Positions 1 to 11,157 of a stretch of DNA of 64,000 nucleotides are shown one piece after another. A program made the translations under genes and the position numbers. The notes under the pieces were generated by a model. It was not told the DNA's origin, ran no database searches, and was given only the letters and a program-made list of their open reading frames with translations. Numbering within the stretch: position 1 is the first letter of the stretch; every line of letters begins with the position of its first letter. This DNA comes from Arthonia radiata (Eukaryota > Ascomycota > Arthoniomycetes > Arthoniales > Arthoniaceae): positions 124,001-188,000 of the forward strand of contig PSQN01000007.1 of the NCBI GenBank assembly GCA_002989075.1, written 5' to 3'.

Positions 1-111
1 AGAATGTCGCAACGGAAGCAGTCAGAGCATGATTTGATCAAATTATAGTGCCGCGAGACCCAAAAGAACAAGCTGGACAACACGATTTAAACTCTGCTGC
101 ACCTATGGCGA

Positions 112-646
112 ATGCGCCTACCCTCACATCATCTCCATTCGTTGATGCGGCAAGTCCGACTTGCCACGCTCTTGTTACAGTTGCAAGAGGACTTCGCATA
201 TGGATGCAGCATCATCGCAGCGTCAACAACTCCTAGTCAATCCAAGGTACTCTTGCGACTTTTATCATGCTGTTCGCAAAGGTCAGCGCTAAATGAGGCG
301 CTTGAGAAGAGGATTCTGCCTCGCAACAGAATGATAATACCTGTCTCGCAATGAAATGACGAGACATGCTGGATCTGTTAATCCATTTAGGGTGAATGAG
401 TTTGTGTCAGCGCATCTACGTCTTCTCCAAGCCGAGGAGAGGATGCGCAAGGATCGTACTCGACCTTTTTCGGGACACTAGCTTGGCGTCTCCAGATAAA
501 GTTGGGATTGAAAAGAAGCTCGTGATACGCTCGGATGGCTCTTCGCGCGCATGGAGCGCCTCATCAAAGTGCCCGTCACGGGCAACGCACTGGCCGAAAA
601 CAATTCAGACGCGTGGTGGCCCCTGCAGACGTCTTCACCCATCTAG
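112..646 (+). CDS. tentative 3' part of an unrecognised spliced gene
   Basis: I do not recognise this gene. Three stretches of coding-like sequence can be linked by introns whose phases agree: 112-281, 391-455 and 516-646, with introns at 282-390 and 456-515. The resulting C-terminus is helical and charged (for example LRLLQAEERMRKD followed by LGWLFARMERLIKVP) and ends at TAG 644-646. The donor sites (gtcagc, gtactc) are not ideal. The true 5' end may lie left of the window, because the in-frame ATG at 112 has nothing special around it. Its stop overlaps, tail to tail, the stop of the DUF3253 gene on the other strand. The three blocks could instead be separate or non-coding; the model rests on reading frame alone. 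Confidence 0.33.
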
Positions 647-1002
647 TTGCGCACCTGTCGTACGCGTATAGGCCCTTTGAGGTCAGCTACATTGACATCA
701 TCATCAACCACTTGTCCACGCTGAAGGACTTCAAGCTGGCCACCACGCCTGAGGCTCTCAATGTGCTCACGCAATAGCTCCATCGCGTCGCGCCAATCCG
801 CTACATTCAAAGCGTTGAGATCGTCGACAGATAGGCGTCGCGCGACTTCTGACGGACACGCGGTCTTCGGGTAGGGTCTGGAAGTGAGAAGTTCCATAAG
901 ACGATCCGGAAGCACGGGATCTGCCAGCCGGACCGCTGGCTCATCAGTTGAATCGATAGCCATTATGTATTCGTTGACGATCGCGTTGTAGTCACCATGC
1001 AA
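643..1002 (-). CDS. DUF3253 domain protein
   Basis: A single-exon 119-residue protein. From about residue 35 to the end it follows the DUF3253 pattern: a leucine-rich helix, K-T-x-C-P-S-E-V-A-R near residues 47-55, a W-R-D-A-M helix, a segment reading G-Q-L-E-V-L-Q-R-G-Q-V-V-D, and the closing G-P-I-R-V-R. The family is small, resembles a winged helix and has no proven function; it occurs in bacteria and fungi. The first ATG gives 119 residues. An in-frame ATG at 961-963 would give 106 and start just before the conserved part, so the start is uncertain. Its stop overlaps that of the tentative convergent gene. It is divergent from ERV25, with 270 bases between them. Confidence 0.72.
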   Translation of the reverse strand: MHGDYNAIVNEYIMAIDSTDEPAVRLADPVLPDRLMELLTSRPYPKTACPSEVARRLSVDDLNALNVADWRDAMELLREHIESLRRGGQLEVLQRGQVVDDDVNVADLKGPIRVRQVRN

Positions 1003-1272
1003 TCATGCGGTCGACATTGCTGACCCAAGTGGTGAAGATGGGATCGGTAGCAAGGAGAGCCCGGTAAGAAGTGACGCCAACTTGTCCAGACACATTGGCA
1101 TCGCGCTAAGCCCTAGGAGGAGAGCTGGGGTGGCATCTGCAAAAGCTCACACGACGAACGTGGATGAATTGAACAGCAACAGATGGGTCCCTGAAACGAG
1201 TTTCATCCGTCGTGCCTTTACTACGTTGCCCGCGACGTATTCACTCCCCTGCGCTGAGCACAACTCCACACA
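1003..1272. promoter_or_regulatory. shared divergent promoter region
   Basis: These 270 bases separate the start of the DUF3253 gene (minus strand) from the ERV25 start (plus strand), so they probably hold both promoters. The last bases before the ERV25 ATG are C/A-rich (cacaactccacaca), which is common in fungal leaders. I see no clear TATA box or operator. The role is inferred from gene arrangement only. Confidence 0.4.
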
Positions 1273-2099
1273 ATGATCAAGCTTGGCTTGCTTCTAACTT
1301 TGGCTCTGTGTTTCTTCTCACAGCTTGCCATAGCCTTGAAATTCGACATCCAAGCCCATCCAGGCCATGAGTCCGCTGCTAAGGAGCGATGTATTCGCAA
1401 CTTTGTCGCGAAGGACACTTTGGTCGTGGTGACGGCGACTGTGAGCGGTTCGAAAGGCGATGGACAGGTACTCAACATGCACGTGAGTGTCGACCTGATC
1501 CAGGATCTCCACTGAATATCGAAGCTAAGCGGAGGATCCAGATCAAAGACGCTGTGGGGAATGACTATGGTCGTCCAAGAGATGTGGTTGGCGAAAGCAG
1601 ATCAGCCTTTACATCTCATGCAGACGCCGCCTTCGATGTCTGCTTTGAAAACATTTTACAGACCAGTAAGCGGATTGCCCTCGCGGTACAAAGCACCTCC
1701 TAACGCAAGCACACGCAGATGCATACGGTGGCACTCCAACACGGCATGTGGAACTCGATATCGACATTGGCGCGGACGCCAAAGACTGGAGCGCGATACA
1801 GGCAGGCGAGAGGCTGAAGCCCACAGAAGCGGAGCTGCGACGAATAGAAGAAGTTGTTGGGGAAGTCGTCAAAGAGATGGACTACCTCCGAGAACGGGAG
1901 CAAAAGCTTCGAGATACGAACGAGAGTACGAATGATCGCGTCAAATGGTTCGCACTCGGCACAATGGCGACCTTGATCGGTCTTGGAGCATGGCAGGTCG
2001 TGTATCTCAGGGCATACTTCAGGTACGTTCAATCCGTCGTCATTGTGCTCAATGATTACGAAGCTGACGACCCCACGCAGATCGAAGCATCTCATCTAG
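1273..2099 (+). CDS. ERV25: Erv25, p24-family cargo receptor
   Basis: This is a p24 (emp24/gp25L) protein of COPII/COPI vesicles, which helps select cargo between ER and Golgi together with Emp24. Four exons, 1273-1482, 1542-1665, 1719-2022 and 2081-2099, give 218 residues, the usual length. All three introns (59, 53 and 58 nt) are GT-AG and join in phase; the last is certain because it yields the conserved tail RSKHLI and a stop. Residues 1-21 form a signal peptide. The GOLD domain follows, with RCIRNFV, VVTAT, G-D-G-Q and the A-F-D-V-C-F-E-N block. Then come [15 protein letters not shown], a coiled coil ending [15 protein letters not shown], one membrane helix, and a short cytosolic tail. 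It looks intact, with no RIP damage. The second intron boundary is the least certain point. Confidence 0.93.
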
Positions 2100-2564
2100 T
2101 CTACCGAGTCGAACGAGGATTACCACGTTCAGATACATCCCAGAAGCAGCGGAGGCTTACGCTACGCCGTGCTGCAAACCTCGCGTTGTTTACGCCCATG
2201 ACAGGGCATGCATACAACTCGCATCGTGGTATTCCCACACGTGACACGTGAATATAAGTGCAAAAGAGCAGTTGCGACGCCCACAAACGTTCCATTTCGA
2301 GAGTCATAGAATGGCGGCTGCTGCACAAGAAATCACACCAACAAGGACAAGTCGTGCCTTCCAATGCAATTCTTCCAGGCAAAGAGGATTCTGTTGCAGC
2401 TCGCTCTCCTGCCTTTCTATCCATCGTCTTTCATTCTCATCATTTGGCTTCCTTACGAACCTTTGAATCTCTACATCTCCTTTTACAGATATTTGAGTCA
2501 TTTGGCTTTCGTCACTCCTTGCACAGCTTATTCTTCATTCGAACAGCAGGCTAGTGCTCCGGTG
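2100..2564. other. intergenic region upstream of the BTB gene
   Basis: No gene is supported here. The last 200 bases are pyrimidine-rich (runs of tctttc and ttcattc), typical of a fungal promoter or 5' leader. An in-frame upstream ATG at 2364 would add 67 hydrophobic, non-conserved residues to the BTB protein, so I treat that stretch as leader. Confidence 0.5.
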
Positions 2565-3757
2565 ATGTCTTCAGATCACTCACACCCTGTGCACGCACAA
2601 GCCCCGAGTATCGTGCACGAACAACCGCGAAAGCCGGATCAGTCTGAGTATAAAAATCAGGGTCTTCACGTTGACCTCGATGACGGTGCTGCACACAAAC
2701 ACGCCGATCATCTATCAGAAAGTGCACACATCCATCTAGCGAAAGAGGTCGACAGTCCACAATTGAAGCCAGCTGATCAACCTAGAAACTCCGGTTCGAG
2801 CGTTTCTAGGGTGTCCAGAGACACCAATGACATCCCACATCAGCTCGATCTCGACGTCCGCAAGTCGCCACAACTCAGGTCTAATTCTGCCTCCGTTCTC
2901 CCTGCTGCTGGATCAGCGCCTTTAGTTGTACACGTTTCGGATACAAAGAGGTGAGCCGACCATGCTAGCGATTGTCTGATCGAAGCCTCTAATAGCGCGA
3001 TAGCACCCAAAAGACGACCACGATCCTCGCCGGAGCCAAGCTGATTGCTTTCCATGTCGACACGCCCACTCTGCTCGCAGAGTCGCCCTACTTTACCAAC
3101 CTTGCCATGTTCAACGATGAGTCAGCTCAGCATCACCCTGACCTCTCTAGCCCCCATACAAAGAAAGCCGACACCAACCCACTCTCCGGTCCATTTTCCT
3201 TCCCTGAATTCGATGAGTTCTCTGTGGCGCTTTTCACACGTTGGCTGCATGACGAGCACTCCCTTCATGGCCCGCACGACTTCCACTCCTTGAACCATTA
3301 CCTCTGTCTTTACGCTCTGGCAAAACGCTTTGGGATCGAAAAGCTTGAGAATCAGGTCATGGACGTGGTGAGACACTACTATCATCAAGAGTCCATGACC
3401 GCTCCGCCGTTCCGGCTGGAGTACATCTATACGAATACGTCTGGTCCAAACAAGATGAAGGAGTTCCTCGTGACAACTGCAGCGTACCGTGTCCTTTCCA
3501 AAGGGTTGCCGGAAAGCGACAGCGTGGGCTATACTTTCAAGCAGACTGAGCCAGTGAGCGATAGCCTGAACGGTGTGCTAAGAGGTGGAGGAGACGTAGC
3601 ACCGGACTTTGTGGACAAGCTAGTCTTACTGCACAAGAATGAGCTGGAAGATCCAAGGAAAGGAGATGACTGTCGATGGCACGAGCATAGCGATGGACCG
3701 TTTGGCACGGACAAGTGTCAGGCATTCGGTGGATACGAAGCTTATGAGAGTCACTGA
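2565..3757 (+). CDS. BTB/POZ domain protein
   Basis: Two exons, 2565-2950 and 3004-3757, with a 53-nt GT-AG intron (donor gtgagc, acceptor atag) give 379 residues. The first 130 residues are polar, rich in S, H, D and P, and probably disordered. A BTB/POZ-type domain follows at about residues 133-260: T-I-L-A-G, then FHVDTPTLLAESPYF (the 'hidden until internalised' strand-helix of fungal BTB proteins), then FSVALFTRWL, then LCLYALAKRFGIEKLENQVMD, then an EYIYTNT segment. BTB domains mediate dimerisation, often in Cul3 ligase adaptors or transcription factors, but fungal members of this stand-alone type mostly have no known role. The ATG at 2565 is chosen because it has G at -3 and precedes the first plausible hydrophilic sequence. 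Confidence 0.75.
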
Positions 3758-4144
3758 GTGCAGTAACGCGGATGCTCCGGGCTGCCCTGGATGATGTATA
3801 GGAAAGCAAGCTAGACTGGGAGACCTAGAACAACAATAGCAAATTGCATTCTGATCATCTTGGCCATGAACTCCTCGATTTCAATCTTGAGGACGTCTGG
3901 GCGCGCTTTGTCGAGGCCGTATGACTTAGTATATCTCGACGGTGCCGTTACGGGGAATACATGCAAAAGAAAAGCTACGGCAACCCATTGCGACCGCATG
4001 CCCGTGTGTGGCTAGTGAGCGTACGGCAGGGTACGGCTTCGCATTAGCGAAAGACAACTTCCAGTCTCAGGCACCTCAGCCTGCTATAGAAGCTTACCCC
4101 TTCGGAAAGTTTGGGATAGATATACATAACTTCTCCTTCTAGGC
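3758..4144. other. intergenic edge of the left gene island
   Basis: About 390 bases of ordinary composition follow the BTB gene stop. Only short overlapping frames on both strands are open and none resembles a protein, so I see no gene. At about 4145 the sequence changes within a few tens of bases to AT-rich DNA almost free of CA/TG. Confidence 0.5.
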
Positions 4145-5953
4145 AGTCTAAGCTAAAAACTCTTTACTTTTAGTATACGAGTAGAAATATAAAAATAGAC
4201 TTTTTTAATACTATATTATTTTATAAAGAATTATATTATAACTATAAATGTTAAAGTAAAATTCTATATAATAGAGAATTATAGGTTTATAATAAGTATA
4301 AAGTTTTTATATATATTAAATTTATATTATATTAGAATAGTAGCCTTATTTATAATTAATAGAGCTTATAATATTATATATTAGCTTATTAAAAGTAACA
4401 AATAGTAAAATTATATAACATTAACTACTCTAAAGCTTTTTATAGAACTAATAGTAAATAGAGTAAAGTATAATATATTTACTAGATAATAGATAAATAA
4501 CTAAGAAGTAAAAAAAGAATATAAATAGATATCCTTATATACTAAACGCTTTTAAACTAATTTAAATTTAGAGCTACTTTAGTTCTAGAGTAAGCCTAAA
4601 GCGGCTATAATATAGCTATAGAACTATTATTATTTTCTTTCTTATAAAGCTTTTTCTACAAAGTTTACTCTTTTTCTTTTTATTAATATATTAAACTATA
4701 TAAATATACTTAGTATACTTATAATATTTTATTACTAGCTAGCTAAATATATAGTAAAATACATATATTACTAAAGTATTTATATTATTTAGTTATTTTA
4801 AAAAGTTATTCAATATTTATTATTATAGTAGTAATAATAATAAAATACTTAAACTAATTGAAATTCTTTTAATAATTTTAATAATAGTTATAAATTTAAT
4901 TTATATATATTTTATATATAAAAAAAACTTTTTTAAGATATATACAAAAACTTAGAATATATAAAAGGTATATTTATAGACTTTTATTATCTTTATAAAG
5001 CTATTATAGTCTCTGTTTAAGTATAAATTCACTTAAATATATATATAAAGCTAAAAGAGCTAAAAATATAGTATATATTATATATTTTATAATAGAATTA
5101 CTACTAATACTAATATATTATAAATTTATTTTAAATACTTTTAACTTATAATAGCTTAATTTAATAATCTTACTAAGCTTTTAATGTAAATAGTATCTTA
5201 ACTTACTATTATTAATAATCTTTATTATATTAAATATATTTTATACTATAATTTATAAGTATTCTTTATTTTTTTTACTAAACATATTAATTAATATAGC
5301 ATTTTTAATAAAATATAGACTACTAATAGTATTTATAATAAGTTTAGTATTATTTTATATTTTTAATATAAGTTTAAGAAATTATTTTATAATTGTCTTT
5401 TAAAAGTTTTTAATAAATATTATTATACTTTTAATATATCTTTAGTCTTACTTTATATTTATAGTAAGATTATTAATAGTAATAATACTTACTTTTATTA
5501 CTATAATTACTTTATTAAGTATATTAAAGTCTTAACTATTTTATATAATATTTATAGAAGTCTATTTTTTTCTTTTTATTAGAATTACTGATTTTTTATA
5601 AATAATAAAGTAAAATAAGCTTTATATTTATAAGTTATTTTATAATATTAATTATATATATTTTTTAACTTTAATATTAGTTTTACTAGTAATATTAATT
5701 TTTTTAGTATTATTATTAATAAAAATTTAAAGTTTAATATACTTTAAATAATAACTATTACTTAATAATATTAATACTACTTGAGTATATTATGCTTTTT
5801 AATTAAAGTAATATTTAGTCTTTTTAACATTAAAATATATATAATTAACTATAGCTTTTTATATTAATATTTATATAAGTACTATATTTTTATTTTTATA
5901 TCTATTTTAAAGAATATATAGGAAAATTAAAGATATTATTCTTTTTTTAGCTT
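4145..5953. repeat. very AT-rich RIP-degraded relic, left part
   Basis: Extremely AT-rich, with stops in all frames and almost no CA or TG. It is the left half of the DNA into which Gypsy A inserted; the right half resumes at 34925 after the duplicated CTTAG. Joined, the relic would be about 2.6-2.7 kb. I cannot identify the family: there are no recognisable LTRs, and no terminal inverted repeat better than about 10 bases. It must predate every element in the nest. Confidence 0.45.
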
Positions 5954-5958
5954 CTTAG

Positions 5959-6408
5959 TATTACGGTCTTACTACATCCAGCTAGTATAAGGCTAAGCGC
6001 AGCCAGCCTTATTAAAGTATTATACAGGATACCTAATAACTCTAATATAGCGATATTAGTAATATTGCTATATTGTAATAGAATTCTAATAACGCGATAG
6101 AGAAATTATTAGAACTATTAGATATAGAAAAATATATCTATATATCTTAAACTATATAGCTAAACTAATAGCCGCCCTTAAAATAGACTTTAGTCTATTA
6201 ACTTAATATTTAAATATAAGTTTTTTAACTATATTTAGATAATATACTTTATCTTCTATTTACTTTAGTTAAGCTCCTCTTACTCTCTATAATTTATCTT
6301 GCTTCTCCTATCTTTTAGTTTTTAGTATACAAGATATCTACTATCTAGATTAATAAGTATATAAGATATATAAGCCTTAGTTTAGTTCTTCTAGCGACTA
6401 GCATTATA
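5959..6408 (+). repeat. Gypsy A 5' LTR (type 1)
   Basis: A 450-bp LTR preceded by the duplicated CTTAG. It matches 34470-34919 and the Gypsy B LTRs along its whole length, allowing for RIP differences. Confidence 0.92.
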
Positions 6409-9400
6409 CTTTAATAGACTTACTATAAAAGTAGAGAAAGTAGATTAACTATATTTACTACTTTAGTACCTAATAGCCGCAACGCTATAGATAGATTAGC
6501 TAATAGAATAGCTAGTATAAGTAAAATATTAAACGTTAATATTAAGATAGAAAAAAGCTTCTTAAATAAATGTTCTAAAGTTACTTTATTTTTAATATAT
6601 TTAGCTATATACTTTAAAACTTATAAAGACTAGTTTCTAAATAATACTACTATAGTTCTATTTACTACCTCTTATATAGACAGAGATACTTACAAGTAGA
6701 TTAAGTATTATCTTAACAATTTCTTATTTATTTCAATAAAAGAAAGGTACGAGAATACTAATAAATTCTTTAATAGCTTTATCTTCTTTTAAAAGAAGCT
6801 TAAAGAAATCTTTAGTTAGACCAACGCTAGAAGCATTACTATTAAAAAGCTCTGAAATCTAAAGTAAATAAAACTATTAAGCAGGTATACTACTAAATTT
6901 ATACAGTATAATAACTAAATAGAATAAAACAAGAAATTCCTTATTAAGACCTTTTATAAAGAGCTTAAGAACTATATTAAAGAAATAATCTATATCTATA
7001 AAGAGAAGTTTAATAATCTTAATAGCTTTATATAATAAGTAAAGAAGATTAACGACAGTAAATTTAGAAAATAGATAGAAAAGAAGAGTAATCTTACTAA
7101 TAGATTCTATAAAATAAAGAATTAAGTAAATATACAACAAAACTAAGGTAATTTAATAGAATTAGATTTTATAAGACCTTAAGAAAAACTAAACAATTAG
7201 AAAAGAAAATATAGAATAAAGAATAAGCTATACTTATATTACAGAAAACTAGGGTATTAACTTAAGAAATACTATTTTAAGAAACAACAGTTTAACAGTA
7301 TAGAATAGAACGAGCGAGATTATAACTAATCTTAGAAACCCTACTCGCTACAATAATAGTTTAATATAACTATCTTAACTACTATAGCTAGAAAACAACT
7401 TAACTAACGCCTAAATTAGATAAGCTTATTTATATATACAGAAGACTTTTAGCTTAAATACCTTATAAGCCTAAGCTCTATATAAAGACAAGCGTTTAAC
7501 TACCTAAAATTAGAAATAGACTTACTCTAATTAATTTTAAAGAACTTAAGAAAGAAGAACCGACTAAACCTATATAAACTTTACTAGAACTAGGACACAG
7601 ATAATAAGTTATAGGAGAAAATAAAGGGACAACAAGCAAAATAGAAACAATAAAACCTATAGAACTAAAATAATATTAACTGTACTATTCCAAGGCACTA
7701 GATATAAGGTACCGTTATACTATATAAAACACTATTCTAGACTGTATGCTACAATAATAATTATACAACTTATAAATCTAATAAACTAGAATTAGAATAG
7801 TAGCTAAAGAAACTAATATCTCTAAAATAAGATTTAATATAAGAACTAGACCTTATTCGAGGACAATTTAAGTTATCTTATTTAAAAACATAAGAAGAAT
7901 TTATAAAAGAACAGATCGTAGGAGCTAAGTAAGATAGTATCTATAATACATTCTAGGTAAAATAACAACTTAAAGATAAAAGTATAGATTCTAATAGTAC
8001 AGAATTCTTTTTTAAGAACGATACTAACTAGAAAGAATAAACCCTAATCCGTTAGAAAGAAATAATATAGAGACTTTATTAGTTAGCCTTCTATAATAGA
8101 AAGTTAAGTACTAATAAAGATATTAACAATATTCTAGAATATATTTACTTACGTCTATAATAACTAGTAGACTATCTTATTAGAGGTCTAAAATTGTATA
8201 GTTAGTACTAATATTTTTAACTAAAAATATATAACATATAGATACAATAAGTTTTAACTAGCGATAGTTATATAATTAAAGTAAGAATTATAGATAATAA
8301 ACTAGACGTTATAATAAGAGTATTACTAGAATATTTAATATAGAAATTCTTATAGCAGATTAATTAACAATAGATTTTAGTATCTAAAATACTCTAGAAT
8401 ATATATAATTAGCAGGAAAAAGACTAAGCTAACTACTTTAAGAGTAGTAGTACCGGCCCGTCTAATAGTTAGACTCTCTAGAAGCTTAGCTCTACGTAAG
8501 CTCAACTATCTATAGAATATACTTATATACTTAGATAACAATAAACTATAGAAATATTAGAATTATAATTAATTTATACATAATAGGTAACTTTATTTCT
8601 TTATTTTAATACGCTACGTTAAAGAGTACTAAATATAAATATAAAAGAAGAATTTACTATATATACTGTCTAAATTCTAAGGAGTAGAGAGAAGAGTTAA
8701 CTATAAGACTTTACTAATAAGTATAATAATTAAGAACTATTAGAAAGAAATTACTTATAATATTATAGATATTAACTAATACTATGCTATACTAAGTATA
8801 CCTTAGTTACAATAATATAACCTAAAAGTAGATTAGAGAACTAAGAAACTCCTCTTTATTAGATATAAGTACTCTAAATAAGAGTCGTTCGATAGAATAG
8901 ATACTCTATAAGCTATTTTTAGTAGTAAAGATAAGAAGCATAATAAGAAACTTATATAGATAAGTACTACTATACTCTAACAATTAAATATTCTATAAAA
9001 GAAGTCTAACGTAGTATCTTATCTATAGCTAGCTACGCGTAAGTATAAATAAAAGATAACTATATACTAATAATTCTATATAATAATAAGTACTTAGTTA
9101 ATTATTAAAGTACTTAAGAAATATAATTAATTCTAATACTTATTTAAGGAAGCTAAGCTAGACTTAGCTCTCCTAGAATATAAACTATAGGATTATATAA
9201 TACCTTTATAAGAAGGTAAAACGCTAATATTTAGTCTAATATACTCTCTATTAGAAGTAGAAAATTAAGCGCTCTATAATTATTTTAATAAAAACCTTAA
9301 GAAAGACTTTATCTAAAAATTAACATTATTAGCCGAATACCTAATACTTTTTGTACTAAAAAAGAATAGTAAATTATAACTCTATATAAACTATAGACAA

Positions 9401-10067
9401 TTAAACAGAGTTACTATTAAAAATTAATACCTGTTGCTATATATTAATAAATTATAGACTAATTATATAACGTATAATAGTTCTTTAAGTTCAACCTATA
9501 AAGAGCCTATAACTTAATTTATATAAGAAAAGATAAAGAATAGAAAACTGCTTTCTATACTAAATACAGACTTTTTAAGTACTACGTTATACTCTTTAGG
9601 CTAATAAACATATTTATATTATTTTAGAAACTAATTAATAATATACTTAGCGATTACTTAGATATATTTATAACTACTTATTTAAACAATATTCTAGTAT
9701 ATAAGCGTATACTAAAACAATATAAAGAATATATTAAAAAGATATTAGAAAGATTAGTGCGTACTAATTTATAAATTAATATTAAGAAAATCTAGTTTTA
9801 TTAATATTCTATTAAATTTCTTAAATTTATAATTACTGAGTACAGTCTTTAAATAAAAGATTTAAAGATTTAATCTGTTCTAATATAGCTTATACTAAAG
9901 AATATAAAATAACTATAATAGTTTCTTAATTTTACTAATTATTATAGACAATAGATATCTAACTTTAACTAAATTATAGTATCGCTGTCTTAATAAATAA
10001 AATAATCGATAGAATTCTTTTAAATATAGAAAGAACAATTAGTATTTAAAGAGCTTAAGAAAGCTTT

Positions 10068-10574
10068 TATTGGAAATTAACCAACTAGCTGGTTAGCCGG
10101 AACCCTTAGGGGCCCAGAGTATTGAATAGATCCTACCAGCTATCTCGGTCTAAAATAGAATAAGCCTTTTACCTAAAGAGTTGGGCCTAGTAGCCCGGAC
10201 CTAGGACAAAAAGGAGCATTGTACAACTCGTTCTAGACAGCTGACCTATAGTCTAAGACAACACGGAATAGACTTAGAGACTAATAGTTTTAGATAGACA
10301 AAATTATCGTCTTATACAGTAAGTTACGGGTTGTCTAGCCTCTATCAAAAGAACAGATATCTAGTAAGTTCTATACGGGCCGCTAGACTTAGATATATAA
10401 GCTAGGATCTCTCTAGAGGATTCTAGCTAACAAGACAGACAATATAACAACAGCTTCTCCTTACTACTAAGTATTGTACCTGTATTAAGCTTAAGTATTG
10501 TACTAGTCTTAAGCTAATCTCGTCTTTCTACTCTTTGTAGTAGTATTCTTCTTCTTTCCTGTATCTTTTTAATA
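10068..10574 (+). repeat. solo LTR of Copia-1 family
   Basis: A 507-bp sequence nearly identical in layout to the Copia LTRs at 10650 and 22657. It stands alone and is flanked by the direct repeat GCTTT (10063-10067 and 10575-10579). The perfect duplication shows a separate insertion followed by LTR-LTR recombination, not a piece of the neighbouring Copia. It sits inside the pol region of Gypsy A. Confidence 0.93.
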
Positions 10575-10649
10575 GCTTTTAAGATTGGGCCTATATTAAC
10601 AATATTTAACTCTAACTTACTAATTATTATAAAAATAAACGCGTTAAAC

Positions 10650-11157
10650 TATTGAAAATTAACCAACTAGCTGGTTAGTCGGAACCCTTAGGGACCTAGA
10701 GTATCGAATAGGTTCTATTAGCTGTCTCGGTCTAAAATAGAACAAGCCTTTTATCTAAAGAGTCGGGCCTAGTAGCCCGGATTTAGGACAAAAAGAAGCA
10801 TTGTACGACCTATTCTAGACAGCTGGCCTGTAGTCTAAGACAATACAGAATAGACTTAGAGACTAATAGTTTTAGATAGACGGAATTACTGTCTTATACG
10901 GTAAGTTATAGGTTATCTGGCCCCTATCAAAAAAACAGATATCTAGTAAGTTCTATACGGGCCGCTAGACTTAGATATATAAGCTAGGATTCCTCTAGAG
11001 GATTCTAGCTAACAAGACAGATAATATAACAACAGCTTCTCCTTGCTACTAAGTATTGTACCTGTATTAAGCCTAAGTATTGTACCAGTCTTAAGCTGGT
11101 CTTGTCTTTCTACTCTTTATAGTAGTATCCTTCTTCTTCTCTGCCACCTTTTTAACA
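10650..11157 (+). repeat. Copia-1 5' LTR
   Basis: A 508-bp LTR preceded by TAAAC. It matches the solo LTR at 10068 and the 3' LTR at 22657. A short inverted repeat (AACCA/TGGTT) lies near its start. Confidence 0.92.

Noticed and set aside
3811-4142. two opposite overlapping short frames after the BTB gene
   Set aside because: No similarity, no splice context, and the plus frame runs into the AT-rich edge.
6877-7140. open frame of 87 codons on the minus strand
   Set aside because: It lies opposite the gag region of Gypsy A. The L/I/Y/F-rich peptide is what RIP-shifted AT-rich DNA gives in the antisense frame.
10068-11157. tandem LTRs as one Copia element with a tiny interior
   Set aside because: The two LTRs have different target duplications (GCTTT and TAAAC), and the 75 bases between them are Gypsy A sequence.
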